From NCBI GenBank assembly GCA_029260345.1, contig JAJDDK010000003.1:62001-126000 (forward strand): a stretch of DNA of 64,000 bases, in the 5' to 3' direction. The notes under the pieces were generated by a model that saw only the letters and a list, made by a program, of their open reading frames with translations, did no database searches and had not been told where the DNA came from. The stretch is from Phycisphaerales bacterium. Lineage in GTDB: Bacteria > Planctomycetota > Phycisphaerae > Phycisphaerales > UBA1924. Below are positions 54,227-64,000 of the stretch, piece after piece (within the stretch, counting starts at the first letter, position 1; every line of letters begins with the position of its first letter). Both the position numbers and the translations under genes were made by a program.

Positions 54227-54574
54227 ATGACCTCCAAGCAGCTTTCGCTATGCGCTTCGACATCGGCCATGCTCGTGCTTGTGGGTTGCGCGCCGCTGTC
54301 GCGTTGGCCCGGACCGGATTCGGGCAGCCCGGCGAATCCGCTTGCTCAAACCGCGCCCTACGTGCCGCCGTCAAATCCATATGACAACAGTGACGCGACA
54401 AGCTCAGGCGTGGGCGAGAGTCACGCCCCGCAAGATGCTGAGAAGACATACACCTGCACCATGCATCCGGAAATCCGACAGGATGAGCCGGGGAGGTGTC
54501 CAAAGTGCGGAATGACGCTCACGCCGCTTGAGGGCACGGAAAAGCACGTGCCGCGAAATGGAGGAGTGCGCTAA
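54227..54574 (+). CDS. Lipoprotein with a heavy-metal-binding (YHS-like) domain
   Basis: A 115-residue lipoprotein. I start at ATG 54227, 6 bp after GGAGA; an upstream in-frame ATG (54182) overlaps the previous stop. Signal with lipobox MLVLVGC. The C-terminal domain YTCTMHPEIRQDEPGRCPKCGMTLTPLE is the heavy-metal binding domain (C-x-M-H-P, C-P-x-C-G-M) found on copper/silver transporters. Its stop overlaps the TolC start by one base. Confidence 0.8.
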   Translation: MTSKQLSLCASTSAMLVLVGCAPLSRWPGPDSGSPANPLAQTAPYVPPSNPYDNSDATSSGVGESHAPQDAEKTYTCTMHPEIRQDEPGRCPKCGMTLTPLEGTEKHVPRNGGVR

Positions 54575-56031
54575 TGCGCCATCTTGTCGTAACTGGCGTC
54601 GTTTTTGCGCTTGTGGGTGTCGTCACGGGTTGTGCGACCGACGCGCCGGACAAGGGTTTCGAACGAGTGCAAGGCGTATTGAGTGGGCGCAGCGAAACCT
54701 TGCCGGAGTGGCCACTAGAGCCTGAGGCAGAGGGTGCAGTGCAGAATCGTGTCAACGAGCTACTGCATCAGCCGTTGACATCTCAGACTGTCACCGAGAT
54801 CGCGCTTTTGAATAACCGGCGACTCCGCGCTGCATTTGCACGAGTCGGAATCGCGTCAGCGGACCTCGTCGAGGCAGGCTTGCTCGAAAATCCGTCGTTG
54901 ACCTCAGCATTCGGATTTCCCGAGGGATCGCCGAGCATCACTGAACTGGATTTTGGTTTGACGTTCAACATTCTGCGGCTGTTGATGACGCCGGCCCGCA
55001 AGCAGATTGCAAACCTTCAACTCGATTCGACGATCTTCGATGTCGCTGATGAAGTGCTGAAAACGAGATCTCATGCGCAGATGGCGTTCTATGAGCTTCA
55101 AGCTGCAGAGCACCTCACCAGCGTTCTCAAGGAGATTATGTCGGCTGCTGAGTCGTCAGCAGAGTTCGCTCGCAAACTCCACGACGCCGGCAATCTGAGC
55201 GATCTTGACCTTGCCAACGAACAGGCGCTCTTCGAAGAAACGCTCTTGGCCTACGGTCGGAGCGTCGCCGATGCGGCGTCGCTCCGCGAACGACTCAATG
55301 TCGCGCTAAGTCTTTGGGGGGATGAGACGGATTGGTCGATCGTGGATCGCCTGCCCGAAGTGCCAGCACGAGAGCCAGACGTGGCTAACCTTGAATCACT
55401 CGCAGTGCGGCAGCGCTTTGATCTGGCGGCGACGGCGAAAGAGGTCGAATCGCTTTACTTCGCACTCGGCTTGCAGCGCCGGTGGCGATATGTCCTCACG
55501 GCTGACGCGGGGTTCATCGCATCACGCGACACTGATGGTCAGTGGGTGTTCGGTCCCTTGCTCTCGATCGAGATCCCAATCTTCAATCAACGGCAGGCCG
55601 ACATCGCTCGGCTGGAGGCAGCGCTGCGGGGGGCGGAAAGCCGCTTGGACGCGATCGCAATCGAAACGCGCGCTGACGTGCGTCGGCTGCTGGACCGCCT
55701 CTATGCGCTGCGCTACGAAGCTGAGCAATACAAATCACGTGTATTGCCCTTGCGGCAGCGTGTGACTGCGCTCACGCAAGAGCAATACAACTTCATGCTC
55801 ATGGACACATTTGATCTGCTCGCCGCGAAACGAGCCGAGATCGCTTCGTATCGCGATTACCTCGACACTGTCCGCGAGTACTGGATCACGCGAGCGGAGC
55901 TTGAGCGCGCCGTCGGCGGCCAATTGCCATACAGCGACGGCGCCGACTCATTGGATGTCCATCCGCCCGCATCGCCAGAGTCTCATCAGTCCGCGAAGAC
56001 GGAACACAATCACACTATCGGAGGCGACTAG
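54574..56031 (+). CDS. TolC-family outer membrane lipoprotein of the metal operon
   Basis: A 485-residue protein, signal and lipobox VVTGC, with TolC helical repeats (ALLNNRRLRAAFARVGIASADLVEAGLLENPSLTS, LAVRQRFDLAATAKEVESLY, DLARQ-like second repeat). Similar to CusC/CzcC-type outer membrane factors of metal efflux. No RND pump or adaptor is adjacent, so it may serve a pump elsewhere, or act with the P-type ATPase products. The start overlaps the preceding stop by 1 bp. Confidence 0.85.
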   Translation: MRHLVVTGVVFALVGVVTGCATDAPDKGFERVQGVLSGRSETLPEWPLEPEAEGAVQNRVNELLHQPLTSQTVTEIALLNNRRLRAAFARVGIASADLVEAGLLENPSLTSAFGFPEGSPSITELDFGLTFNILRLLMTPARKQIANLQLDSTIFDVADEVLKTRSHAQMAFYELQAAEHLTSVLKEIMSAAESSAEFARKLHDAGNLSDLDLANEQALFEETLLAYGRSVADAASLRERLNVALSLWGDETDWSIVDRLPEVPAREPDVANLESLAVRQRFDLAATAKEVESLYFALGLQRRWRYVLTADAGFIASRDTDGQWVFGPLLSIEIPIFNQRQADIARLEAALRGAESRLDAIAIETRADVRRLLDRLYALRYEAEQYKSRVLPLRQRVTALTQEQYNFMLMDTFDLLAAKRAEIASYRDYLDTVREYWITRAELERAVGGQLPYSDGADSLDVHPPASPESHQSAKTEHNHTIGGD

Positions 56032-56032
56032 C

Positions 56033-57379
56033 ATGCTCTCACGCCGCCAATTCATCGCCCACGGAGTGGCCGCCGGCGCCGGCGCCGCAATGCTTGCTCG
56101 ACGAGCGCGAGCTGATGAGATTCCACCAATTGTTCGGCCGAAGCTCAATGCGCCTCGCGCACAACGACCTGATCAAACCTTTGCTTCAGTCGTGACGCCG
56201 AATGGCGTCGCGATGCCGTTTCGTATGAACGACGGCGTCAAGGAGTTTCATATCGTCGCCGAGGCGATTGAGTGCGAATTTGCGCCCGGAATGAACGTCA
56301 AGTGTTGGGGGTACAACGGCCTCACGCCCGGGCCGACCATTGAGTGCGTACAGGGCGATCGAGTGCGGCTCTTCGTGACGAATCGGCTCGAAGAGCACAC
56401 GTCTATTCACTGGCACGGACTGTTCATTCCGTGCGGCATGGATGGCGTCGGCGGTCTCACGCAGCCGCAGATTCGACCAGGCGAAACGTGGCTCTACGAA
56501 TTCACGATTCCAGAGCAGCACGGCACATTCATGTATCACCCGCATGCTGATGAGATGACGCAAATGGCATTCGGCATGATGGGGTTCTTCATTGTGCACC
56601 CGAAGCGGCAGCCATCTGAATCCGCCAACCAGGACTTTGCGATCATGCTTCACAACTGGGCGGTGCATCCGGGGACATACCGTCCTGATCCCGCCGTGAT
56701 GGTTGACTTCAACATGTGGACCTTCAACAGCCGCGTGTTTCCCGGCACGGAGCACTTGGTTGCGCGCACCGGCGACCGCGTGCGCATCCGATTTGGCAAT
56801 CTCAGCATGTGGAATCACCCGATCCACGTGCATGGCCATGCCTGGAGGGTCGTCGCCACAGATGGCGGACAGATCGAGCCTGCTGGCCAATGGCCCGAAA
56901 CGACGGTGCTCGTTCCTGTGGGCACGACGCGAGACGTTGAGTTCATCGCGGACAATCCCGGTGACTGGGCGCTGCATTGCCACATGTCGCATCACACCAT
57001 GAACGCGATGGCGCACAACATCGCCAACACCACAGGAGTGGACCAAACTGGCTTGTCGGACAAGATCTCAGCGTTGTTACCGGGCTACATGCCGATGGGG
57101 CGCGATGGGATGGCCGAGATGCAGGACATGGCCATGCATATGCCTGGGCCAAAGAACACACTTCCCATGATGATGGGAGAGGGTCAGTTCGGAAATATCG
57201 AAATGGGAGGAATGTTCACCGTGCTCAAGGTGCGCGACGACCTCGCAAGCTACGACGACCCGGGATGGTACAGATTCCCAGAGGGCAGCGTTGCGCGCCG
57301 CGTCACCACAAGCGACGTCCCTCATCAGCGTGATCAAATGTTGATGGACGACATGCCAAAGCACAACAGCGGCAGCTAA
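56033..57379 (+). CDS. Tat-exported multicopper oxidase (CopA/CueO-like)
   Basis: A 448-residue enzyme starting at ATG 56033 with GGAGG just upstream. The N-terminus has a Tat motif (SRRQFIAHG). Copper ligands appear in order: HWHG (type 1/3 first motif), HPHADEM, HPIHVHGH and HCHMSHHTMNAM (with a candidate axial Met). This matches the multicopper oxidase fold that oxidises Cu(I) in copper resistance. A Met/His-rich stretch near 57080-57200 (MPMGRDGMAEMQDMAMHMPG) may be a copper-binding region, as in CueO-like enzymes. Confidence 0.9.
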   Translation: MLSRRQFIAHGVAAGAGAAMLARRARADEIPPIVRPKLNAPRAQRPDQTFASVVTPNGVAMPFRMNDGVKEFHIVAEAIECEFAPGMNVKCWGYNGLTPGPTIECVQGDRVRLFVTNRLEEHTSIHWHGLFIPCGMDGVGGLTQPQIRPGETWLYEFTIPEQHGTFMYHPHADEMTQMAFGMMGFFIVHPKRQPSESANQDFAIMLHNWAVHPGTYRPDPAVMVDFNMWTFNSRVFPGTEHLVARTGDRVRIRFGNLSMWNHPIHVHGHAWRVVATDGGQIEPAGQWPETTVLVPVGTTRDVEFIADNPGDWALHCHMSHHTMNAMAHNIANTTGVDQTGLSDKISALLPGYMPMGRDGMAEMQDMAMHMPGPKNTLPMMMGEGQFGNIEMGGMFTVLKVRDDLASYDDPGWYRFPEGSVARRVTTSDVPHQRDQMLMDDMPKHNSGS

Positions 57380-57433
57380 TCGTCTCAATGGAAAGACGCA
57401 AAACTCCTTGTTTTCCAGACAGAAAGGGGCTCC

Positions 57434-57649
57434 ATGAACAAACGCACCATACGGCATATCCTCGGATGCGCACTGCCTTTGCTGCTCATCTTCGCCCTGC
57501 CGATTCTCGGCTTTAGCGGCGAGGCCGTCATCTTTGTTTTTGTGATCGCCATGTTTGCCTGCCATCTAGTGATGATGCGCGGGCACGACAGCGCACACCA
57601 CACGCGACACTCCAATGGGAGAACCAACCATGAGTCAGATTCACGCTAA
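57434..57649 (+). CDS. Small membrane protein (DUF2933-like)
   Basis: 71 residues with AAAGGGGC ahead of the ATG. One or two membrane segments (LLLIFALPILGF, AVIFVFVIAMFACHLVMM) and a short His-rich C-terminus (GHDSAHHTRHSN). DUF2933-like proteins accompany copper resistance genes; function unknown. Confidence 0.7.
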   Translation: MNKRTIRHILGCALPLLLIFALPILGFSGEAVIFVFVIAMFACHLVMMRGHDSAHHTRHSNGRTNHESDSR

Positions 57650-57920
57650 ACGTATGGGATTGGCGCTTGGCGCCACATTCGCACTCGTGTTCGTTGGATG
57701 CATGGCCGTCATGCTGATGACTCCGCAGGACACCGCCGTGCGCTTCTTTAACAGCCTGACGCACGGCGTTGACTGGGGCCCGATCATGCGCTGGAACATG
57801 CCGTGGTGGGAGGCGCTCCTCGGTGTGATCGAGGCGTTCATCCTCGGTTGGCTGCTCGGCGCGTTCATGGCGGTTGTCTACAACGCATCATCTCCAAGGA
57901 AGCGTCATGACAGTGAATAA
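57630..57920 (+). CDS. Small membrane protein (DUF5676-like)
   Basis: 96 residues from ATG 57630 with GGGAGAA upstream. Two membrane helices ([19 protein letters not shown] and [22 protein letters not shown]) with a short periplasmic loop. It overlaps both neighbours and matches the small proteins typically found just before CopB-type ATPases in metal islands. Role unknown. Confidence 0.68.
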   Translation: MSQIHAKRMGLALGATFALVFVGCMAVMLMTPQDTAVRFFNSLTHGVDWGPIMRWNMPWWEALLGVIEAFILGWLLGAFMAVVYNASSPRKRHDSE

Positions 57921-60030
57921 CCATGACTCCAACGCTGAAATGCATTCGGTCCAGAAGCATCGCGGCCACGATGAACACAAGACGAATTCGGCTCAAAACA
58001 ATCGAGCACATCACTCAGGGCGGTCAGACCATGAACACCACAGCCATCATGCGCATATGGTTGCGGACTTCCGCCGGCGGTTTTGGATTTGTTTGGCGCT
58101 CTCGGTTCCAGTGATTGCGCTGGCGCCGATGATTCAATCGTGGCTCGGCCTGCGTGAGTCGATGCGCTTCTCCGGCGACAGCTATATCCAATTTGTACTT
58201 GCGACCATTGTCTATTTTTATGGTGGTTGGCCTTTCTTGAAAGGTCTGCTCTCCGAAGTCGCCAAGCGCCAACCCGGCATGATGACGCTCATCGGGCTGG
58301 CGATCTCTGTGGCGTACTTCTACAGCAGTGCTGTTGTATTCGGTGTTCGCGGCGAGGTCTTCTTTTGGGAATTGGCCACGCTCATCGACATCATGCTGTT
58401 GGGGCATTGGATTGAGATGAGGTCGGTGATGGGTGCGTCCGCGGCGCTGGAGAAGCTTGTCAAGCTCATGCCCGCAGATGCGCACCTCGTCACCAACGAC
58501 GGCACACGAGATATTCCCGTCACCGATTTGAAGCACGGCGACCGCGTGCTTGTCAAGCCAGGTGAAAAGATTCCGACAGATGGAACGATCGTCGAAGGGC
58601 GCACAAGCGTCAATGAGTCAATGCTGACCGGTGAAAGCAGGCCGGTCGAAAAGGGCGAAGGCGATCAGGTGATCGGCGGCGCTGTCAACGGCGAAGCCGC
58701 AATCACAGTCGAAGTGTCAAAAACCGGCGATGAGACATACCTTGCGCAGGTAATTGAGATGGTGCGCAAGGCGCAGGAGTCGCGGTCTCGAACCCAGGAT
58801 CTTGCCAATCGGGCGGCGCTGCTGCTGACGATTGTGGCGCTGAGTGTCGGGGCCATCACACTCGTCGTCTGGCTGGCGCTCGGAAAGGAATTTGCGTTCG
58901 CTTTGGAACGCACCGTGACGGTCATGGTGATTGCCTGCCCCCATGCGCTCGGCTTAGCCGTTCCGCTCGTCGTCGCTGTCTCAACAGCAATTTCAGCTCG
59001 CAACGGTTTGCTGATTCGCGATCGCACAGCGTTTGAAGCCGCACGCAGTCTTGATGCCATCGTTTTCGATAAGACCGGAACCCTCACCGAGGGGCGTTTC
59101 GGCGTGACCGACGTGATCCCGCTAGCCGATGTGGACGAAACGCGATTGCTCACGCTCGCCGCCTCGATCGAAAGTCAATCCGAACACCCGATTGCGACGG
59201 GCGTCGTTCACGCCGCCGAGGAGCGAGAGATTCGCCTGCCGCAGCCAAAGGGTTTTCGGGCCATTCCCGGCAAGGGCGCCGAGGCGACGGTCGACGACAT
59301 CAATATCAAGGTCGTCAGCCCCGGCTATCTCCGCGAGCACTCCATCGAGATCAACAACGGCGATGTTCAGCGTGTGAGCGACGAGGGCAAGACCGTCGTC
59401 TTTGTGCTCGCCGAAGATCAACTCATCGGCGCCGTCGCTCTGGCTGATGTGATCCGGCCCGAATCTCGCGAAGCGATCGACCGCCTCAAGGCGATGGGCG
59501 TGCGCGTGATGATGTTGACTGGCGACGCACAGGCTGTCGCCGAATGGGTCTCGCGCGAACTTGGGCTCGACGAAGTCTTTGCGCAAGTGCTTCCGAATCA
59601 AAAGGCTGAAAAAATTAAGGAGATTCAAGACCGCGGTCTGAAGGTCGCCATGACAGGAGATGGCGTCAATGACGCCCCTGCATTGACGCAGGCGGACGTG
59701 GGAATCGCCGTTGGCGCTGGCACCGATGTCGCCATTGAGTCGGCCGACATTGTCCTAGTTCGCTCTGATCCACGCGACGTGACCGCCATCGTCGAACTTG
59801 CTCGCGCCACATATGGAAAAATGGTCCAGAATCTTTGGTGGGCCGCGGGTTACAACATCTTCGCCATTCCTCTCGCAGCTGGCGCTCTGGCGTCAGTTGG
59901 TGTTCTCCTGACGCCCGCATTCGGCGCCGTGCTGATGTCCGCATCGACCGTGATCGTGTCGATCAACGCTCGCCTTTTGCGCGTGCATCGTGGCGACGAG
60001 AACAGTGCTGAAAGTGGTGATGTCACATGA
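57907..60030 (+). CDS. copB: CopB-type P-type ATPase (CPH motif), copper/silver export
   Basis: A 707-residue ATPase starting at ATG 57907 with AAGGAAG upstream. The N-terminus is His-rich (~residues 1-50, many HH/HD), with no CxxC metal domain. Motifs: TGES (241), CPH (344-346), DKTGT (388), then SEHPIATG and GDGVND. The CPH ion motif, in place of CPC, marks the CopB-like P1B-3 group, usually exporting Cu(II)/Ag(I). Its stop overlaps the next start by 4 bp. Confidence 0.9.
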   Translation: MTVNNHDSNAEMHSVQKHRGHDEHKTNSAQNNRAHHSGRSDHEHHSHHAHMVADFRRRFWICLALSVPVIALAPMIQSWLGLRESMRFSGDSYIQFVLATIVYFYGGWPFLKGLLSEVAKRQPGMMTLIGLAISVAYFYSSAVVFGVRGEVFFWELATLIDIMLLGHWIEMRSVMGASAALEKLVKLMPADAHLVTNDGTRDIPVTDLKHGDRVLVKPGEKIPTDGTIVEGRTSVNESMLTGESRPVEKGEGDQVIGGAVNGEAAITVEVSKTGDETYLAQVIEMVRKAQESRSRTQDLANRAALLLTIVALSVGAITLVVWLALGKEFAFALERTVTVMVIACPHALGLAVPLVVAVSTAISARNGLLIRDRTAFEAARSLDAIVFDKTGTLTEGRFGVTDVIPLADVDETRLLTLAASIESQSEHPIATGVVHAAEEREIRLPQPKGFRAIPGKGAEATVDDINIKVVSPGYLREHSIEINNGDVQRVSDEGKTVVFVLAEDQLIGAVALADVIRPESREAIDRLKAMGVRVMMLTGDAQAVAEWVSRELGLDEVFAQVLPNQKAEKIKEIQDRGLKVAMTGDGVNDAPALTQADVGIAVGAGTDVAIESADIVLVRSDPRDVTAIVELARATYGKMVQNLWWAAGYNIFAIPLAAGALASVGVLLTPAFGAVLMSASTVIVSINARLLRVHRGDENSAESGDVT

Positions 60031-61355
60031 GCCAACGCACGCTTGGGGCGCTCATTGTCCTCTTCGTCTTCATCCTGATGATTTTCAGTCTCGGCCATGT
60101 TGGCATGGCGATGGGCGGCGGTTGGACGTGGGTATTCCTCCTGATTGTTTTGATCTCTCTCGTCTTGCTGATTGGCGGAGTGAGTTCGCATGGGGGCCAC
60201 GGAAACAGGGGCAAGCATGTTGACCAGCTCGCTCCGAAAGTCCCCCGACCGCCAGATGTGGAAACGACCGATGTGTTCGCGCCTGAGGTTGAGCGTCGTG
60301 TCGGGGCTGCAATTGTCCAGGAGGGACGATTGTTGACATCAGCCGATGAGGGAATGTCGCGCCTGCGAGAACGCTTTCGGGGCTCGGGCTGGACTCCGCT
60401 TCTCACACCCGCTGAGGATGGCGCGCCGACGCTCGCGTTGCTGCCCGTTTCGCTCGATTGCGCGGAACAGATCAAGCGAAGGCCCTGGCTCCACGCCTTG
60501 CTCCTACTTGCGACCTTCGCCACGACGACGTGGGCGGGCGCTCTCCATCAAGGCGTCAACCTCTTCGAGAGCCCCGATCAGATTGTGCTCGGCTTGCCGT
60601 ACTCACTCGGGCTCATGCTCATTCTCGGCGCGCACGAGATGGGCCACTACATTGCGGCGCGATGGCATGGCATGAATGTGTCGTTGCCATATTTCATCCC
60701 AATTCCGTTCGCGCTTGGCACGTTCGGCGCGTTTATCTCTCTTCGATCGCCTGCGCCTTCACGGCGCGCGCTGTTCGACATGGCCGTCGCCGGGCCGCTC
60801 GCGGGCCTTGTATTCGCCGTGCCCGCGCTCCTGATCGGCTTGCCGATGTCTGCGATTTCCGAATCAGCGCCGAGCGCGATAGAGATGCACGGAGGCGGCG
60901 TCAACATCGATTCATCTCTCCTTCTGGCCACGCTCGCCAGCCTGAGTCTGGACGACAGCGTCGCTGGGCATGTGTTCATTTTGCACCCGCTCGCTTTTGC
61001 CGGATGGCTCGGATTGCTCGTGACGGCGCTCAACCTGCTGCCGATCGGTCAGCTTGATGGCGGACACATTTCAGACGCGATGTTTGGTCAGCGCCGCAGC
61101 GCCATGATCAGCATAGGCGCTCTAGTCGCCCTTTTCGGCCTCGGCGTTTTTGTTTGGTCAGGGCTGCTTTTTTGGGCGTTCATCGTCTGGTTCATCGCGG
61201 GGCGCAAAGGGCTCCCTCCTCTCAATGACATCAGTCGTTTGGGCACTGGCCGAATGGCATTGGGTTGGGTTGCGATCGCGGTCCTCGCAGCGATTCTGAT
61301 TCCAGTTCCGCACGACTTGTTCGCTTCACTTGGGATTCCCTGCCCATACCTCTAG
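60027..61355 (+). CDS. Site-2-protease-type metallopeptidase (M50 family)
   Basis: A 442-residue membrane protein. The zinc site is in [18 protein letters not shown] (HEMGH), and the third ligand is in [18 protein letters not shown] (L-D-G-G-H). An N-terminal soluble segment of ~110 residues, rich in Arg/Glu and Pro, and a helix near residue 10 precede the core. M50 proteases cleave membrane regulators. Its ATG overlaps the ATPase stop by 4 bp, so it is translated with the copper pump, perhaps to control or process a partner. Confidence 0.87.
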   Translation: MSQRTLGALIVLFVFILMIFSLGHVGMAMGGGWTWVFLLIVLISLVLLIGGVSSHGGHGNRGKHVDQLAPKVPRPPDVETTDVFAPEVERRVGAAIVQEGRLLTSADEGMSRLRERFRGSGWTPLLTPAEDGAPTLALLPVSLDCAEQIKRRPWLHALLLLATFATTTWAGALHQGVNLFESPDQIVLGLPYSLGLMLILGAHEMGHYIAARWHGMNVSLPYFIPIPFALGTFGAFISLRSPAPSRRALFDMAVAGPLAGLVFAVPALLIGLPMSAISESAPSAIEMHGGGVNIDSSLLLATLASLSLDDSVAGHVFILHPLAFAGWLGLLVTALNLLPIGQLDGGHISDAMFGQRRSAMISIGALVALFGLGVFVWSGLLFWAFIVWFIAGRKGLPPLNDISRLGTGRMALGWVAIAVLAAILIPVPHDLFASLGIPCPYL

Positions 61356-61371
61356 TTCGAGGAGCATCACC

Positions 61372-62925
61372 GTGAGAAAAGTTGACTTGGCTTCTCGATC
61401 GACGCTTCAAGCTCGCCGCATGGGAATTGACACCTACCGCGAGAACGTCGTTTACATGCACGCCGAGTGCGAAGTGTGCCGGTCGGAAGGATTTGAATCC
61501 CAAGCGCGCGTATTCGTGTCATGTGGATCTGCTGGTATTCCGGCAACGCTCAACGTCATCACTTCCGACTTGCTGCGGCAAGGCGAGGCGGGGCTTTCTG
61601 ACGTGGCTTGGATTGCGCTTAATGCCTCGGATGGTGATGAGCTGAAAGTCGAGCATTTGCCTCCGCCGATCTCCATGAGCCACGTTCGCGCCAAGGTGTA
61701 TGGTCGCCAGCTCGACCTCGCGGAATACAAGGCGATTGTGAACGACGTCGTTGCGGGCCGGCTTTCCAATATCGAGATCGCAGCGTTCCTGACCGCATGT
61801 GCAGTGGACCGGCTGAGCCCTAATGAAGTCGCTTCACTCACCGAAGCCATGCTTGGCGCAGGCGAGCGACTCACGTGGCCGAGTGAGGTCATCGCTGACA
61901 AGCATTGTATAGGCGGTCTTCCGGGCAATCGAACGACGCCCATTGTCGTCGCCATCGTCGCTGCATGCGGCGGCGTCATCCCGAAGACGTCGTCGCGCGC
62001 CATCACTTCACCAGCAGGAACAGCGGACGTGATGGAGACGCTTGCGCCAGTCAATCTCAATCTCGACGCCATGCGTCGAGTCGTCCATGCGGAGGGGGGG
62101 TGCATCGCATGGGGCGGGTCCGTGGCGCTCAGCCCTGCGGACGATGTGTTGATTCGCGTCGAGCGTCCGCTTGATCTTGACAGCGAGGGCCAACTCGTCG
62201 CTTCCGTTCTTTCAAAGAAGGCGGCGGCCGGCGCCACACATGTGGTGATCGACATGCCTGTTGGCCCAACCGCGAAGGTTCGGACTCGAGAGGCGGCTGC
62301 AAGTCTTCGATCGCTTCTTGAAGCCTCGGCGGCGCGAATGGGCCTACAGCTGCAGGTCATTGAAACAGATGGCCGCGCCCCCGTTGGGCGCGGCATTGGA
62401 CCGGCGCTGGAAGCCCGTGATGTGCTCGCCGTGCTTCATCAGCGCCCTGACGCGCCGCTTGATCTGCGCGAGCGAGCCATCTCGCTTGCCGGCGCGGTGC
62501 TCGAACTGACAGGAATTGCGGCTGAGGGCGCAGGAAGCGCCGTCGCACGCCAGACTCTTGAGAGCGGACGCGCGCTCCTGAAATTCGAGCGCATTTGCGA
62601 AGCGCAAGGCGGCATGCGGCAGCCGGGACTCGCTGCACACACTCGCACCTTCGTAGCGCAAGACCACGGACTCATCACAACGATCGACAATCGCAAACTG
62701 GCAAGAGCTGCGAAGCTCGCAGGTGCGCCGCGAGATGCGACGGCTGGAATCACGCTGGACGTTCGTCTCTGCGACGCAGTCGAACCTGCGCAACCGCTCT
62801 TCACGTTGCACGCGAATAGTCCTGGCGAGCTCGCCTACGCAGCGGAATATGTGGAATCTCAAAGCGGCATTGTTGCGATAAATGAGCGCGTCCAGATTGA
62901 CGAGACAAAGGGAGAATCTCCATGA
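61372..62925 (+). CDS. AMP phosphorylase/thymidine phosphorylase-family enzyme
   Basis: A 517-residue enzyme starting at GTG 61372, with GGAG at 61360. It contains a long N-terminal domain and the pyrimidine/nucleoside phosphorylase core, with the phosphate loop KHCIGGLPGNRTTPIVVAIVAA and later AVLELTGIAAEGAG. Length and N-terminal domain match the archaeal-type AMP phosphorylase/thymidine phosphorylase family, which cleaves AMP to adenine and ribose-1,5-bisphosphate. Its stop overlaps the next start by 4 bp. Its substrate in this cell is uncertain. Confidence 0.82.
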   Translation: MRKVDLASRSTLQARRMGIDTYRENVVYMHAECEVCRSEGFESQARVFVSCGSAGIPATLNVITSDLLRQGEAGLSDVAWIALNASDGDELKVEHLPPPISMSHVRAKVYGRQLDLAEYKAIVNDVVAGRLSNIEIAAFLTACAVDRLSPNEVASLTEAMLGAGERLTWPSEVIADKHCIGGLPGNRTTPIVVAIVAACGGVIPKTSSRAITSPAGTADVMETLAPVNLNLDAMRRVVHAEGGCIAWGGSVALSPADDVLIRVERPLDLDSEGQLVASVLSKKAAAGATHVVIDMPVGPTAKVRTREAAASLRSLLEASAARMGLQLQVIETDGRAPVGRGIGPALEARDVLAVLHQRPDAPLDLRERAISLAGAVLELTGIAAEGAGSAVARQTLESGRALLKFERICEAQGGMRQPGLAAHTRTFVAQDHGLITTIDNRKLARAAKLAGAPRDATAGITLDVRLCDAVEPAQPLFTLHANSPGELAYAAEYVESQSGIVAINERVQIDETKGESP

Positions 62926-63860
62926 GCGCCATACTTGTGTCACTGCCCGGCAATGAACGACTCGCAGACGCGCTCGCGGCGCATATGAACGCAGAGATAG
63001 CGCATGTCGTCTTTCATCATTTTCCGGATGGCGAGACGTATGTGCGCTATCAGTCCAAGATGGACAACAAGACCGTCTGGCTCATTTGCACGCTCGATCG
63101 TCCTGATCCGAAATTCGTTCCACTCATGATTGCGGCGGAGACCGCCAAAGATCTGAATGCGGACCGTGTCGGACTTATCGCGCCGTACTTGGCGTATATG
63201 CGCCAAGATGCGCGATTTCGGCCCGGTGAAGCGGTAAGCAGCGAGTACTTTGCGCGCGTCCTTTCATGCGTCGTCGACGCATTGGTCACGGTCGATCCGC
63301 ATCTGCACCGAAGAACCTCCCTCAACGAGATTTATCGCGTGCCTACGTCCGTCGTGCATGCTGCGCCGACGGTGGCGGCCTGGATACGCCGCGAGGTTTC
63401 GAAGCCACTGCTGATTGGCCCAGACGCAGAGAGCGAACAGTGGGTCGGGGAGGTCGCCCGACTTGCAGGGGCGCCGCACATCGTTCTTAAGAAGATTCGA
63501 CATGGCGATCGCGAAGTGGACGTATCAGTTCCCGAAGTCGAACGATGGTCGAATCATACGCCGGTCCTGGTCGATGACATCGTGTCAACGGCTCACACTA
63601 TGATCGAGACCGTTGGCCACCTACTTCAAGCCGGAATGCGTGCGCCCATTTGTGTGGCAGTGCATGCGATTTTCGCTGACGAAGCGCATAGTGAACTCAA
63701 AAACGCGGGCGCCAGTCGTGTTGTCTCTTGCAATACGATCGAACACGTTTCAAATGCTTTGGATATTTCGAACGCCCTCGCTGAGGCTGCGTTGACGCTG
63801 CCTTGGGCCGGTGTTCGATGCTGCCCTCGATGGGAAGAGCGAAAAGAGGGAAGCTCATGA
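62922..63860 (+). CDS. Ribose-phosphate diphosphokinase homologue
   Basis: A 312-residue PRPP-synthetase-type enzyme. The PRPP loop is APVLVDDIVSTAHTM (V-D-D-I-x-x-T), and the N-terminal half reads VFHHFPDGETYVRYQ and YLAYMRQDARFRPGEAVSSEYFARVL, with a KKIRHGDREVDVSVPE segment. It overlaps the phosphorylase by 4 bp. With the phosphorylase it could convert a ribose-bisphosphate to PRPP or the reverse; the direction is inference. Confidence 0.8.
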   Translation: MSAILVSLPGNERLADALAAHMNAEIAHVVFHHFPDGETYVRYQSKMDNKTVWLICTLDRPDPKFVPLMIAAETAKDLNADRVGLIAPYLAYMRQDARFRPGEAVSSEYFARVLSCVVDALVTVDPHLHRRTSLNEIYRVPTSVVHAAPTVAAWIRREVSKPLLIGPDAESEQWVGEVARLAGAPHIVLKKIRHGDREVDVSVPEVERWSNHTPVLVDDIVSTAHTMIETVGHLLQAGMRAPICVAVHAIFADEAHSELKNAGASRVVSCNTIEHVSNALDISNALAEAALTLPWAGVRCCPRWEERKEGSS

Positions 63861-64000
63861 TCAACGACCAATGGGTTTGGCATGTCTGGTCTGCTGCGTT
63901 CCTAGCACTGTGGAGTGTGCTCTTCGCATCCGCGTTTGGCTGTGACTGGCCGGAAGTCTTCGAGCACCTCTTTTGGACTCGCCCCGCCAAAGCCAAAGCG
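63857..64000 (+). CDS. Start of a membrane protein, cut by the window edge
   Basis: Forty-eight codons visible. The ATG overlaps the previous stop by 4 bp. It has a membrane helix (WSAAFLALWSVLFASAFG) and an acidic stretch. Too short to name a family. Confidence 0.45.
   Translation, partial: MINDQWVWHVWSAAFLALWSVLFASAFGCDWPEVFEHLFWTRPAKAKA

Noticed and set aside
1-64000. CRISPR array
   Set aside because: No regularly spaced direct repeats were seen, and no cas genes are present.

Overview
The window is dense bacterial DNA and most resembles a planctomycete, probably of the Phycisphaerae type. The main evidence is an exported protein (1342-3084) with calcium-loop and dockerin-like C-terminal repeats, a sulfatase fragment, a very large TPR Ser/Thr kinase, DUF3604 and KamA-family genes, and frequent TTG/GTG starts. 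This placement is inferred from gene style; no rRNA or marker gene is present.

Region 1 (1-34.1 kb) looks like a chromosomal backbone. It holds a sulfatase tail, the exported repeat protein, an RND tripartite efflux operon (4.5-10.3 kb, minus strand), an Mla-type lipid transport operon with a STAS domain fused to the permease (10.7-14.4 kb), a Ser/Thr kinase overlapping a PqqB-like lipoprotein, and a zinc alcohol dehydrogenase. At 20.3-26.6 kb lies a catabolic cluster: an RpiR regulator divergent from a KamA-like radical-SAM aminomutase, both subunits of a 3-oxoacid CoA-transferase, a class-III aminotransferase and a thiolase. Together these could turn an alpha-amino acid into a beta-amino acid, then a beta-keto acid, its CoA ester and acetyl-CoA. 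A cation/proton antiporter, Ohr, a DUF3604-parvulin-HupE/UreJ trio, a cupin lipoprotein and a lipocalin-like lipoprotein follow.

Region 2 (34.3-51.4 kb) is a layered genomic island with a defence core. Its left edge is a 3' fragment of tRNA-Asp. Inside are a HEPN-motif protein; an E1-less (short) type II CBASS operon (CD-NTase, E2, CapV-type phospholipase); a divergent ECF sigma / acidic protein / ImmA-type metallopeptidase operon; a decayed PD-(D/E)XK (DUF4420) gene; an ABC-three-component system with a DUF3732 ATPase; an HTH plus orphan DNA methyltransferase; and a tyrosine integrase. The integrase abuts a 3' fragment of a different tRNA, tRNA-Val. Beyond it is a decayed prophage piece in which a stop codon sits at the Walker A lysine of the terminase. 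Two unrelated tRNA scars imply at least two integrations.

Region 3 (51.7-64 kb) is a copper/heavy-metal resistance operon on the plus strand: a His-rich exported protein, two TRASH-like metal-domain proteins, a heavy-metal-domain lipoprotein, a TolC-family protein, a Tat-exported multicopper oxidase, two small membrane proteins and a CopB-type P-ATPase. It continues, by 4-bp overlaps or close spacing, into a site-2-type protease, an AMP/thymidine phosphorylase-family enzyme, a PRPP-synthetase homologue and a membrane protein cut by the window edge.

The most unusual candidates are the CBASS-linked sigma/metallopeptidase switch, the KamA/CoA-transferase/aminotransferase/thiolase route, and the nucleotide-salvage pair inside the copper operon.
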